From Bradyrhizobium lupini (lineage in GTDB: Bacteria > Pseudomonadota > Alphaproteobacteria > Rhizobiales > Xanthobacteraceae): a DNA stretch of 64,000 nucleotides. The translations under genes were made by a program, and so were the position numbers. The DNA lies in NCBI RefSeq assembly GCF_040939785.1, contig NZ_CP162553.1, forward strand, positions 7,645,001 through 7,709,000. The letters are read 5' to 3'. Every line of letters starts with the position of its first letter. Within the stretch, counting starts at the first letter, position 1. Of this stretch, positions 23,832-31,616 are shown one piece after another. Below the pieces are notes generated by a model. The model had not been told where the DNA came from, searched no databases, and saw only the letters and a list, made by a program, of their open reading frames with translations.

Positions 23832-24226
23832 TGGTGCTGGATACGTCTGCGATCGTCGCGACCGTCACCAACGAGCCAGATGGGCAGCGCTATCGGAAAG
23901 CCATGCTGGATGCTGCCAGCCTGTCGATGTCAGCAGTAGCAATCCTGGAAACCAAGATCGTTCTCTCTGCTCGCTTCGGAGCATCGGCCGTGAAGTTCTT
24001 CGACGAATTGCTGGAGACTGCCGGGATTGTCGTAGTGCCGTTCGACGCAGACATGGCGAAAGGCGCGTTCGAGGCATTTCAACGCTTCGGCACGGGCGGG
24101 GGACATCCGGCGCAGCTCAACATCGTCGATTGTGCGGTCTACGCTTTGGCGAAAGCGCGTTCGCAACCGCTGCTCTTCAAGGGAGCCGACTTTGCTAAGA
24201 CAGACATTCTCCCCGCGTTGACCTGA
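23831..24226 (+). CDS. vapC: VapC-type PIN-domain ribonuclease toxin
   Basis: 131-residue PIN-domain toxin. Acidic catalytic residues are visible at MVLDTSAIVA (Asp4), AILETKIVL (Glu), NIVDCAVYALA (Asp) and KGADFAKTDI (Asp). Such enzymes cleave tRNA or rRNA when not held by the cognate VapB. It starts by 1-nt overlap with the antitoxin stop. The pair lies between queA and asd. Confidence 0.9.
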   Translation: MVLDTSAIVATVTNEPDGQRYRKAMLDAASLSMSAVAILETKIVLSARFGASAVKFFDELLETAGIVVVPFDADMAKGAFEAFQRFGTGGGHPAQLNIVDCAVYALAKARSQPLLFKGADFAKTDILPALT

Positions 24227-24243
24227 CCGCGCTGTTTGCCATT

Positions 24244-24329
24244 GTAGGGTGGGCAAAGCGAAGCGTGCCGACCAACTTTCTTGATGCGAAGTGGTGGGCA
24301 CGGCGCTTGCGCGCCTTTGCCCACCTTAC
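24244..24329. repeat. Short palindromic intergenic repeat
   Basis: GTAGGGTGGGCAAAG (24244-24258) and CTTTGCCCACCTTAC (24315-24329) are inverted copies with one mismatch, around a GC-rich centre. It lies between the convergent ends of vapC and asd. A common Bradyrhizobium-type element as far as I can recall. Confidence 0.65.
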
Positions 24330-24339
24330 GCATCTTCCG

Positions 24340-25365
24340 TTACGCCATCACCCGCTGTGGCAGGAGCTCCGCGATCTGCACCGCGTTGAGCGCAGCGCCC
24401 TTGAGCAGCTGGTCCGCCGCCACGAACATCGAGATCGAATGCCCGGAGGGGTCGCTGAAGTCCTTGCGGATGCGGCCGACCAGGACGTCGTCCTGGCCCG
24501 AGGCGTCGATCGGCATCGGGAAGTAGTTCCTGGCACGGTCGTCGACGACCTTGACGCCGCGCGCTCGTGCCATGATGGCGCGGACCTGGTCCTCGCTGAT
24601 CGGCTTCTCGCATTCGAAGGTGATGGCCTCGCAATGAGCCCGCAGCACCGGCACACGCACGCAGGTGACGCCGATCGCGATCTTGTCGTCCTCAAAGATC
24701 TTGCGGGTTTCGTTGATGACCTTGGTCTCTTCGTCGTTGTAGCCGGTGTCAGGGTCGATCGCCGTGTTGTGGTTGAAGAGGTTGAACGCGTAGGGATGCG
24801 GCATCACCTTCGGCGTATAAACCTGCCCGTTGAGGTTGGCGCGGGTGGACTCGACCAGCTCCTCCATCGCGGCAGCGCCGGCGCCGGAGGCCGCCTGGTA
24901 GGTCGAGATGATCACCCGCTTGATGCGGTTGCTCTGGTGGATCGGCCACAGCGGCACCAGCGCCGTGATGGCGGCGCAGTTCGGGTTGGCGATGATGCCC
25001 TTGTGGTCGCGGATGCGGTTCGCGTTGATCTCGGGGATCACCAGCGGCACGTTCGGGTCCATGCGGAAGGCGGAGGAGTTGTCGACGACGACGGCGCCGG
25101 CCTTGACCGCGATCGGCGCGAACTTCTTGGAGATGCTGCCGCCAGCGGAGAACAGGGCGATGTCAACGCCCTCGAAGGCGCGTTCGGTCAGCTCCTCGAT
25201 GATGACGTCTTGCCCATGGAACGACACCGTCTTGCCGGCCGAGCGGGCGCTCGCCAGCGCCTTGAGCTTGCCGACGCGAAAGCCGCGCTTGTCCATGGTG
25301 GCGATGAATTCGGCGCCCACCGCACCGGTGACGCCGACAATCGCGACGACGGGATCGTTACTCAC
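24340..25365 (-). CDS. asd: Aspartate-semialdehyde dehydrogenase
   Basis: NADPH-dependent reduction of aspartyl phosphate to aspartate semialdehyde, the branch point to Thr, Met, Lys and diaminopimelate. The NADP-binding IVGVTGAVGAEF opens the protein, the catalytic Cys is in IANPNCAAI, and STYQAASGAGAAAMEEL and RVPVLRAHCEAI follow. I choose the GTG at 25365 because GGAGG lies 5 nt upstream; the ATG 12 nt earlier contains that site and has none of its own. From memory the sequence looks closer to plant/cyanobacterial Asd than to the usual rhizobial Asd (which begins MGYKVAVVGATGNVG), so this may be a second copy. It is preceded by a leader peptide and attenuator. Confidence 0.95.
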   Translation of the reverse strand: MSNDPVVAIVGVTGAVGAEFIATMDKRGFRVGKLKALASARSAGKTVSFHGQDVIIEELTERAFEGVDIALFSAGGSISKKFAPIAVKAGAVVVDNSSAFRMDPNVPLVIPEINANRIRDHKGIIANPNCAAITALVPLWPIHQSNRIKRVIISTYQAASGAGAAAMEELVESTRANLNGQVYTPKVMPHPYAFNLFNHNTAIDPDTGYNDEETKVINETRKIFEDDKIAIGVTCVRVPVLRAHCEAITFECEKPISEDQVRAIMARARGVKVVDDRARNYFPMPIDASGQDDVLVGRIRKDFSDPSGHSISMFVAADQLLKGAALNAVQIAELLPQRVMA

Positions 25366-25397
25366 TTTGTCCTCCATTGAATTGCGATCTAAACAAC

Positions 25398-25430
25398 AAA
25401 AAAGCCCCGGACCATCATGGGCGGGGCTTC
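25398..25430 (-). terminator. Attenuator terminator upstream of asd
   Basis: On the minus strand AAGCCCCG (25429-25422) pairs with CGGGGCTT (25409-25402) around a 12-nt loop, followed by the U-rich tail TTTTTTGTTGTTT. It starts 30 nt after the stop codon of the Thr-rich leader ORF and ends about 33 nt before the asd GTG. A competing pairing is possible between GCCCCG of its left arm and CGGGGC at 25487-25482, inside the leader ORF. Confidence 0.8.
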
Positions 25431-25459
25431 GGTAGAGTGGATTGCGTTCTAGTCGACGA

Positions 25460-25531
25460 CTACACGCGCACGCCTCCCCGGGCCCCGAAGGCCGTGGTGG
25501 TTTTAGTCGTGCGTTTGGTGGTCGCGAACAT
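25460..25531 (-). CDS. Threonine-rich leader peptide (attenuation of asd)
   Basis: 23-codon ORF beginning MFATTKRTTKTTTAFGA and ending GVRV before a TAG. Seven of residues 4-13 are Thr (codons ACC, ACG and ACT), plus two Lys. It has no Shine-Dalgarno sequence, but its ATG lies 8 nt after a -10 box, where transcription should start, so the mRNA may be leaderless, as I recall for trpL of rhizobia. Ribosome stalling at Thr codons for lack of charged tRNA-Thr would favour antitermination and asd expression. Inferred from layout; not seen in a database. Confidence 0.7.
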   Translation of the reverse strand: MFATTKRTTKTTTAFGARGGVRV

Positions 25532-25539
25532 GGCGGGAG

Positions 25540-25568
25540 CTTATGCGGGAGAGTCCTGCCCCCGTCAA
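25540..25568 (-). promoter_or_regulatory. Predicted promoter of the asd leader
   Basis: On the minus strand TTGACG (25568-25563), a 17-nt spacer, and CATAAG (25545-25540). The predicted start point falls at or next to the A of the leader-peptide ATG at 25531. Confidence 0.65.
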
Positions 25569-25596
25569 TGGCTTTTCGGCGGGATTGGGGCTGCCG

Positions 25597-26199
25597 CTAT
25601 TTGGTCCGGGCGCCCGGCGGTTCGAGGATGACCTCCTTGAGGTTGTCGCCACTGATGACGACGATCGCGAAATTCAGCCGGCCGCGTTCGCGCACCAGTC
25701 CGCCGCTGATGGCTTTGCCGGAGGCCGCGCGCTCGGCGACGTGGACGGCATCCGCAAGTCGGTGCTTGATGGCACCGAGCGCTGCGAGATTGCTGCGATC
25801 GTCGAGGTCGAGCTCGGCGAGAGGGAGGGCGGCTTCCCCGCCGACGAGCTCGCCGGTCGCGGCATTGATGGTGTGGCGCCAGATCCGGTCGTTGTGCAGG
25901 GTCTTCACCCGGTAGACCGGCACGCCTGAGGCTCCGTCGAAACTCACATCCGCCGTGGTGGCACCGACGTGGCGGGCTTCCGCAATCGCCATGGCCTGGT
26001 TGATCGAGATCGACGAGCTGCGGAAGCGCTCGATCTCGCGGCTGACCGCTTGGCGGTCGACCTCGGCGTCACCATCTGTGTCGCTGTGAAGGGTGGTCGG
26101 CGTGCCCGTGCTCACGATCGCCCGCGCCGGCGCTGCGAGGAGGAGTGCGGACAGGGCGATCGCGAGCAGTCCCGAGATCCGTCGTTTGGCCGTCGTCAT
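25597..26199 (-). CDS. Secreted PepSY-domain protein
   Basis: 200 residues. The ATG at 26199 gives a signal peptide (MTTAKRRISGLLAIALSALLLAAPARA). The mature part has a PepSY module: INQAMAIAEARHVGATTADVSF, then VYRVKTL, and TINAATGELVGGEA. PepSY modules inhibit peptidases or sense ligands in the periplasm. The promoter lies about 170 bp upstream and contains the same operator core as the patatin promoter, so it is probably repressed by the adjacent TetR protein. Confidence 0.85.
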   Translation of the reverse strand: MTTAKRRISGLLAIALSALLLAAPARAIVSTGTPTTLHSDTDGDAEVDRQAVSREIERFRSSSISINQAMAIAEARHVGATTADVSFDGASGVPVYRVKTLHNDRIWRHTINAATGELVGGEAALPLAELDLDDRSNLAALGAIKHRLADAVHVAERAASGKAISGGLVRERGRLNFAIVVISGDNLKEVILEPPGARTK

Positions 26200-26368
26200 G
26201 CTCGAACCCTCGGCCAGCGAGTATGCCGGATGATCGTCAAGAATTTGCGGCCGACCTTGGGCATCGGTCGGCCGCTGAGCGTCGCGACGGGCTGTACCGC
26301 CGCGACGATCGAAGCGGTGCGGACCTCTTGGGGCTGGTGAAAAAGCGATCCGCATCGCCCTATAATTA

Positions 26369-26399
26369 AACAATACCGTATCGTTTTGTTTCGGTCAAC
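26369..26399 (-). promoter_or_regulatory. Promoter with TetR-type operator, upstream of PepSY gene
   Basis: On the minus strand TTGACC (26399-26394), 17-nt spacer, TATTGT (26376-26371). The spacer holds AAACAAAACGATAC (26392-26379), identical to the core in the patatin promoter. A 24-bp window 26369-26392 begins and ends AAAC..GTTT, a partly symmetric site. A repressor bound there would cover the -10 box and spacer. Confidence 0.65.
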
Positions 26400-26446
26400 G
26401 GCGCGGCCACGAGATCTCCTGGAAAGATCGTAAGCTCACGGAATTG

Positions 26447-27229
26447 TCAGCGCGATGGGCGCCGCCGCTGCGTGCCCTTGGCGGCACTCTGGCTGCCGTC
26501 CGCTGATCCCAGCGCGCCTGCCAGGAACAGCTTGATCGCAGCGCGCATGCGCTTTTCCGCGGCCTTCATCTCCGGCGGCGTTCCAAACGTCGCCAGACGA
26601 TGGTTATGACCGACGACGACGTCGAGAAACACTTCCGCCGCGATGGTGGTGTCGTCGACGTCGAGCGCGCCTTGCGCCACCAGATGGTCGAAGAAGCGTG
26701 CCGTGGTGGCGACGGCCTTGAGCCAGCCTTCCTCCTTGCCGAGCTTGGCGATGTCGGGAAAGTTGATGGCCTGCGACGTCATCATGCGGCTGAAGGCGAC
26801 GGCATCGGGTCCGCAGGTGAATGTCAGCATCTCGCGCCCGATCTCGACCAGCCGTTGCTCGACCGAGATATCCGAGGCGCTGCCGAGCTGCGTCTCGGCT
26901 GCCGCGGACAGCGGTGCCAGCCATCGCGCGATCTCGCGTCTCAGCACGGCTGCAAACAGGCCGCGCTTGTCGCCGTAACGGGCATAGACGGTGGGCTTGC
27001 TCACTCGCGCGGCTTCCGCGACCGCATCGAGCGAGGTCGCGTCAAAGCCGCGATCCAGGAATAGGCGGGTGGCGACCTCGATCAGCCGCTGATCGCGCTC
27101 GATCGCGGCGCTTTTCGTCGGCCGGCCGCCGCGCGATTTCGGCACCTCGCGCCGCGGCGCCGCCGGTCTTGTCCTGGTCGCAGTCAATCCCATGCCCAAT
27201 GATTCCTGCGCGGTCGTGACATCAGTCAT
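26447..27229 (-). CDS. TetR-family transcriptional regulator
   Basis: 260-residue repressor. Residues ~50-95 form the HTH domain (IEVATRLFLDRGFDATSLDAV..VSKPTVYARYGDKRGLFAAV). The C-terminal part resembles AefR-like ligand domains, with the segment RMMTSQAINFPDIAKLGKEEGW. I take the ATG at 27229 as start. It lies 97 bp behind the patatin gene in the same direction and may be co-transcribed with it. Matching operator-like sites stand before the patatin and PepSY genes, so these are its likely targets together with itself. Confidence 0.9.
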   Translation of the reverse strand: MTDVTTAQESLGMGLTATRTRPAAPRREVPKSRGGRPTKSAAIERDQRLIEVATRLFLDRGFDATSLDAVAEAARVSKPTVYARYGDKRGLFAAVLRREIARWLAPLSAAAETQLGSASDISVEQRLVEIGREMLTFTCGPDAVAFSRMMTSQAINFPDIAKLGKEEGWLKAVATTARFFDHLVAQGALDVDDTTIAAEVFLDVVVGHNHRLATFGTPPEMKAAEKRMRAAIKLFLAGALGSADGSQSAAKGTQRRRPSR

Positions 27230-27326
27230 TGCTCTATAACGCGCGGCAACGAGTGCGTCATGGCTAATCTGGCCGAATGACCGCATCGTCAACCGTCTCG
27301 GCACGGCCCCGTTCCTCACCGAGCGC

Positions 27327-28511
27327 TCACGGAGGCGTCGAAGTCCAGGCCTCGCCCGAAGCCGCCTTCTCGTATCCGTACTGATACAGCGCTCGCATAT
27401 AAGCGGTGTCGAACCCTTCCGAGGGGGCGGCCGGATAATCGCGCGCGATATAGGAGAGATGGAAGCCCAGGCGGTTGCGCCTCGCAAAATCATAAGTCGA
27501 GAAGATGATCGAGCGGGTCTGCGACTGGGTGATCGACGACAGGCTGCGGGAGGCAACGTCGATGGTGCTGTTGGAAACGAGCTCGAAATTGCGTTCGATC
27601 TTCTTGTTGACGAGGATGTAGATGTCCAGCTTCGCAGGGCCGGGAAGGCGACTGCCCTGGAAAAGCAAGGCTTCCGGCAGCGTCAGCACCGGGGCCGTGA
27701 CGCCGCCGTCGACATGCATCTCCTGAAATCTGCGGCCCTCGCCTTCGGCGTCGATCATGATCGGCGGAAACACCAGCGGGATGCTGGCGGAGGCCGCCAT
27801 CACGTCGCGAAACAGCTTGAGCGCCTCGGGCGTGCCGACCGCGGCGATCCTGCCCATGTCCCAGATCGCGGTGCGCTGGGTGTCGAGATCGGTCGTCACC
27901 ACCAGCAGCCTTCGGCCCTTGGCGTTTTCATGGGCGACCTGCGCCATGATCTCCGGTCCGACATAGCGGGCGACGAGCTCGCGCAGCCGGGTGTTGCCGA
28001 ACAGGCCGGATCCGAACAGCACGCGCATGATGCTGGGATCGCTCAACAGGCTCTCCGCGACGCCGCTGGTATAGACCTCCTTCAGCGTGTCGTCATATTG
28101 CGAGCCGAGAAACGCAAAGGGCGCAATCAGGCCGCCGGTGCTCACGCCCGAGACAACCGAGAAGGTGGGACGGGTTCTGGCCGCGGTCCAGCCGTTGAGC
28201 ACACCGACGCCGTAGGCGCCATCTGCGCCGCCGCCTGACAGCGCCAGGTAGGACTTCGTCGCGGTGCTGGTGTCCTTCTCGAAATTGAATTTCGTGATGG
28301 GTTCGTCGGCGTAGCGCCGCAGGCCATCAATATCGAGCACGCGCGATGTGCTGGCTTCGGTGGCCGTATAGGGCGTGCGGGGCAGGGAGGTGCAGGCGCC
28401 GAGCGCCAAGCTGCACGTCAGGACCAGCAATCCGAACAGGCGGGCGCCGGTCCACCTCGTCCAGCCATGCGAACGGCCGGCTGGGTCAGTCGAACTTGAG
28501 GGGAGGGGCAT
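27327..28511 (-). CDS. Patatin-like phospholipase lipoprotein
   Basis: 394 residues. A lipobox-type signal (VLTCSLALGAC) predicts a lipid-anchored envelope protein. The patatin domain shows the oxyanion loop SGGGADGAYGVGVLNGW, the nucleophile GVSTGGLIAPFAFLG (GxSxG) and the catalytic Asp in HVDGGVTAP, forming a Ser-Asp dyad for acyl ester hydrolysis. Its promoter has the TetR-type operator and it precedes the tetR gene, so lipid or membrane stress might be the signal; that is inference. Confidence 0.92.
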   Translation of the reverse strand: MPLPSSSTDPAGRSHGWTRWTGARLFGLLVLTCSLALGACTSLPRTPYTATEASTSRVLDIDGLRRYADEPITKFNFEKDTSTATKSYLALSGGGADGAYGVGVLNGWTAARTRPTFSVVSGVSTGGLIAPFAFLGSQYDDTLKEVYTSGVAESLLSDPSIMRVLFGSGLFGNTRLRELVARYVGPEIMAQVAHENAKGRRLLVVTTDLDTQRTAIWDMGRIAAVGTPEALKLFRDVMAASASIPLVFPPIMIDAEGEGRRFQEMHVDGGVTAPVLTLPEALLFQGSRLPGPAKLDIYILVNKKIERNFELVSNSTIDVASRSLSSITQSQTRSIIFSTYDFARRNRLGFHLSYIARDYPAAPSEGFDTAYMRALYQYGYEKAASGEAWTSTPP

Positions 28512-28582
28512 TGCGGTGGCTGGCGATCACGCATCTACCGCCGCCGGCAACATCGCCGCGGCATCTCGTCCAGCCCAACGTA

Positions 28583-28611
28583 AAACTACACTGTATCGTT
28601 TTGTTTAACAA
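28583..28611 (-). promoter_or_regulatory. Promoter with TetR-type operator, upstream of patatin gene
   Basis: On the minus strand TTGTTA (28611-28606), 17-nt spacer, TAGTTT (28588-28583). The spacer contains AAACAAAACGATAC (28606-28593), the same 14-bp core, in the same position relative to -35 and -10, as at 26369-26399. Confidence 0.65.
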
Positions 28612-28738
28612 GCGTCGCAGGCGCACAATTCCGTGTCCCCCAATATTTGCACCCATTGTCCCAGTCTGATGCATAAGCCGGCCGAGGCATCGCCCGAGCG
28701 GGTTGATCGGCCTGCTCCGACACGCAATAAGCACCGTC

Positions 28739-29885
28739 ATGAATCGTCCTGACACCGGTCTGCCCAATCATTTCGAACTGCTCGCCACCAATGGCGCCGC
28801 GCGCACCGGGCGCCTGACCACGCCGCACGGCGTGGTGCGCACGCCCGCCTTCATGCCGGTCGGTACCGCCGGCGCGATGAAGGGCATGCACTGGCGCGAG
28901 GTGCGTGAGGCCGGTGCCGACATCGTGCTCGGCAACACCTATCATCTGATGCTGCGTCCCGGCGCCGAGCGGATCGCGGCGCTTGGCGGCTTGCAGACAT
29001 TCACCGGCTGGAACGGGCCGATGCTGACGGATTCCGGCGGCTTCCAGGTGATGTCGCTGGCGGATCTGCGCAAGGTCAGCGAGCAGGCCGTGACCTTCCG
29101 TTCGCATATCGACGGCGCCAAGGTCGAGCTGTCGCCGGAGCGCTCGATCGAGGTGCAGCGTTTGCTTGGCTCCGATATCGCCATGCAGATGGACGAATGC
29201 GTGCGACTGCCCGCCGAGCGCGCCGACATCGACCGCGCGATGCAATTGTCGCTGCGCTGGGCCGAGCGAAGCAAGCGCGCCTTCGAGCGCGCCCGACGGC
29301 TACATGCTGTTCGGCATCGTGCAGGGCGGCGACATACCCCAGCTTCGCCATGCCAGCGCGCAAGGCCTCATCGAGATCGGTTTCCATGGTTATGCCATTG
29401 GCGGCCTCGCCGTCGGTGAGCCGCAGGCGGTGATGCTGGCGATGATCGACGAGACAGCGCCGCTGCTGCCGAGAGAGCGGCCGCGCTACCTGATGGGCGT
29501 CGGCACACCCGACGACATCCTCGAGGCGGTCAAGCGCGGCATCGACATGTTCGACTGCGTGATGCCGACGCGCAATGGCCGGCATGGCGTTGCCTTCACA
29601 CGCTTCGGCCAGGTGAATTTGCGCAACGCGCGCCACGCCGACGATCCCCGTCCGCTCGACGAAGAGAGCTCCTGGCCGTCGGCGCGCAGCTACGCGCGCG
29701 CCTATTTGCACCATCTCGTCAAGGCGGGCGAGACGCTGGGTGCGATGCTGCTGTCCGAGATCAATATCGCTTATTACCAGTTCCTGATGCAGGGCATCAG
29801 GGATGCGATCGCACAGGGAACGTTCGAGGAGTTCTATCGGCGTACGCGCGAAGACTGGGGGAGGGGCGACATCGCCCCGCGCTAG
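28739..29885 (+). CDS. tgt: Queuine tRNA-ribosyltransferase, frameshifted
   Basis: Exchanges guanine-34 of tRNAs with GUN anticodons for preQ1. The N-terminal half has [24 protein letters not shown], the nucleophilic/acid region [12 protein letters not shown] and MQMDECV. The frame breaks near 29288-29294 (between SKRAFER and [14 protein letters not shown]), consistent with a 2-bp loss in a GC repeat or a 1-bp gain. The rest carries [33 protein letters not shown] and [10 protein letters not shown] (normally the zinc site follows). No CxCxxC motif is seen near that position, unlike E. coli Tgt; several rhizobial Tgt sequences I recall also read [12 protein letters not shown] here. Confidence 0.92.
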
Positions 29886-29900
29886 GTCAAGTGCAAAACG

Positions 29901-30119
29901 TCAGTTGCAGACGAGGCGCTGCTTGACGGAGTGCTTGGTCACGAAGCCGTAGCCGCAATTGTCGCAGGTCCAGAGATAGCTGATCACGTGTTCCGACAAA
30001 TACGCAGAACCTTCGGCGGCGATCATGGAGTCGGCGCAGACGGGACAGGCCGGCAACTCACTGCAACGCGGAGCGCGGTTCGGTGCGACGGTCGACAACA
30101 CTTCAGCGACTGCTGACAT
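29901..30119 (-). CDS. Small zinc-ribbon protein
   Basis: 72 residues with two Cys pairs, CPVCADS and CDNCGYGF, spaced as in a zinc ribbon. No signal peptide. The ATG at 30119 is divergent from cysK. Function unknown; similar short Cys4 proteins are common in Bradyrhizobium. Confidence 0.75.
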   Translation of the reverse strand: MSAVAEVLSTVAPNRAPRCSELPACPVCADSMIAAEGSAYLSEHVISYLWTCDNCGYGFVTKHSVKQRLVCN

Positions 30120-30188
30120 CGTGGTGACCTCCCAGCTTGAGACCTAAGTCTAACATAAGCAGAATCAGTTGACGAGGTCGCAACACAA

Positions 30189-30245
30189 ATGCGTTGGTTT
30201 TCTGATAATTATTGCTCACGCGATTTTGCGATGCAGCGTATTTAA
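30189..30245 (+). other. Possible short upstream ORF before cysK
   Basis: 18 codons (MRWFSDNYCSRDFAMQRI) ending at TAA 30243-30245, with GAGG 11 nt upstream. A perfect 6-bp inverted repeat, ACGCAA-TCTCGC-TTGCGT, follows at 30252-30269. Only one Cys codon is present, so a cysteine-attenuation role is weakly supported. No terminator follows it. Confidence 0.3.
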
Positions 30246-30318
30246 CATGTAACGCAATCTCGCTTGCGTGTCGCCGCAGGCTGTCTAGAAGCACAATCGT
30301 CGCCACAGGGAGTTCATC

Positions 30319-31377
30319 ATGGACGCATCGTCCACCACGGGTGCAGCGCACCAACCCGGCCGCGGCCGGATCTATGACTCGATCGTCGATGCTTTTGGCG
30401 ACACGCCGATCGTGCGCTTGCGCCGGCTGCCGGGCATGCATGGCGTGAACGCGACCATTTTGGCAAAGCTTGAATATTTCAATCCCGCCGCAAGCGTGAA
30501 GGATCGCATCGGCGCGGCCATGATCATCGCCATGGAGAAGGCCGGAATCGTCAAGCCCGACACCGTGCTGATCGAACCGACCTCCGGCAATACCGGCATC
30601 GCACTGGCCTTCGTCGCGGCGTCGCGCGGCTATAGGCTCAAGCTGGTCATGCCGGAGTCGATGTCGATCGAACGCCGCAAGATGCTGGCCTTTCTGGGCG
30701 CGGAGCTGGTGCTGACACCGGCCGCGCAAGGCATGAAGGGCGCGATCGCGACGGCCGAAGAGCTGTTGAAGACGACGCCGAATTCGGTGATGCCGCAGCA
30801 GTTCAAGAATCTCGCCAATCCCGAGGTGCACCGCCGCACCACCGCGGAGGAGATCTGGAATGACACCGCCGGCAACATCGACTTCTTCGTCGCCGGCGTC
30901 GGCACCGGGGGCACCATCACCGGCGTCGGCCAGGTGCTGAAGCCGCGCAAGCCCTCGCTGCGCGTGGTTGCGGTCGAGCCGGAGGAGAGCCCGGTGCTGT
31001 CGGGTGGCCAGCACACGCCGCACAAGATCCAGGGCATCGGTGCGGGCTTCGTCCCTGACATTCTCGATCGCTCGGTGATCGACGAGATCGTCAAGGTCAA
31101 CTCGACGACGGCGATCGAGACCTCGCGGGCACTGGCGCGGCATGAGGGCATTCCGGGCGGCATCTCCTCGGGCGCCGCGATTGCCGCGGCCGTCGAGATC
31201 GGCAAGCGCCCCGAAGCTGCGGGAAAGACCATCCTGGCTATAGTGCCGTCCTTCTCCGAGCGGTATCTTTCGACGGCTCTGTTTGAGGGATCTAGGACAT
31301 GGCGGATCAACCACCGAGGCGGCCGCGGACGTTGGGCGACGCCAGGACGGAGGCCGAGGCGGCGTTCAAGAAGGTGA
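30319..31377 (+). CDS. cysK: Cysteine synthase A (O-acetylserine sulfhydrylase)
   Basis: PLP enzyme making cysteine from O-acetylserine and sulfide. PLP lysine in [14 protein letters not shown], the phosphate/substrate loop [13 protein letters not shown], and [12 protein letters not shown] are present. AGGGAG lies 6 nt before the ATG. The normal C-terminus [11 protein letters not shown] is followed by 30 unrelated residues that overlap the next gene. If the GGG at 31287-31289 had one more G, the frame would read EGI-stop at 31293-31295, the usual ending, so a 1-base loss is likely. Confidence 0.95.
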   Translation: MDASSTTGAAHQPGRGRIYDSIVDAFGDTPIVRLRRLPGMHGVNATILAKLEYFNPAASVKDRIGAAMIIAMEKAGIVKPDTVLIEPTSGNTGIALAFVAASRGYRLKLVMPESMSIERRKMLAFLGAELVLTPAAQGMKGAIATAEELLKTTPNSVMPQQFKNLANPEVHRRTTAEEIWNDTAGNIDFFVAGVGTGGTITGVGQVLKPRKPSLRVVAVEPEESPVLSGGQHTPHKIQGIGAGFVPDILDRSVIDEIVKVNSTTAIETSRALARHEGIPGGISSGAAIAAAVEIGKRPEAAGKTILAIVPSFSERYLSTALFEGSRTWRINHRGGRGRWATPGRRPRRRSRR

Positions 31378-31541
31378 CGGCGAAGGTCGCTGCGGCGCCG
31401 CCAAAGCAGAACGTGGCGCCGGGGGTCAAGGAGCAGGTCACGCTGCGGATCGACCAGGACGTGCTGGAGCATTTCCAGTCCGGCGGGCCCGGCTGGCAGG
31501 ACCGCATCAACGAGGCGCTGCGAAAGGCCGCGGGGAAGTAG
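31299..31541 (+). CDS. BrnA-type antitoxin family protein
   Basis: 80 residues ending [34 protein letters not shown], the ribbon-helix-helix-like C-terminus of BrnA antitoxins. No BrnT-like toxin is adjacent. It starts 4 nt after the restored cysK stop, so it is probably expressed with cysK. It may be a stand-alone DNA-binding protein rather than half of a toxin-antitoxin pair. Confidence 0.75.
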   Translation: MADQPPRRPRTLGDARTEAEAAFKKVTAKVAAAPPKQNVAPGVKEQVTLRIDQDVLEHFQSGGPGWQDRINEALRKAAGK

Positions 31542-31567
31542 ACGCCAAAGCTTTGGTTTTTCGCAAC

Positions 31568-31595
31568 GAAAAAGCCCGGCGCGAGCCGGGCTTTT
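31568..31595. terminator. Bidirectional rho-independent terminator
   Basis: AAAAAGCCCGGC-GCGA-GCCGGGCTTTT forms a strong stem with A and T tracts on both sides. It lies between the convergent BrnA-like and caspase-like genes. Confidence 0.9.
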
Positions 31596-31616
31596 GTATC
31601 TGCGATTGGCCTCGCC

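Noticed and set aside
25375..25377. ATG at 25377 as asd start
   Set aside because: It overlaps the GGAGG that serves the GTG at 25365 and has no ribosome-binding site itself.
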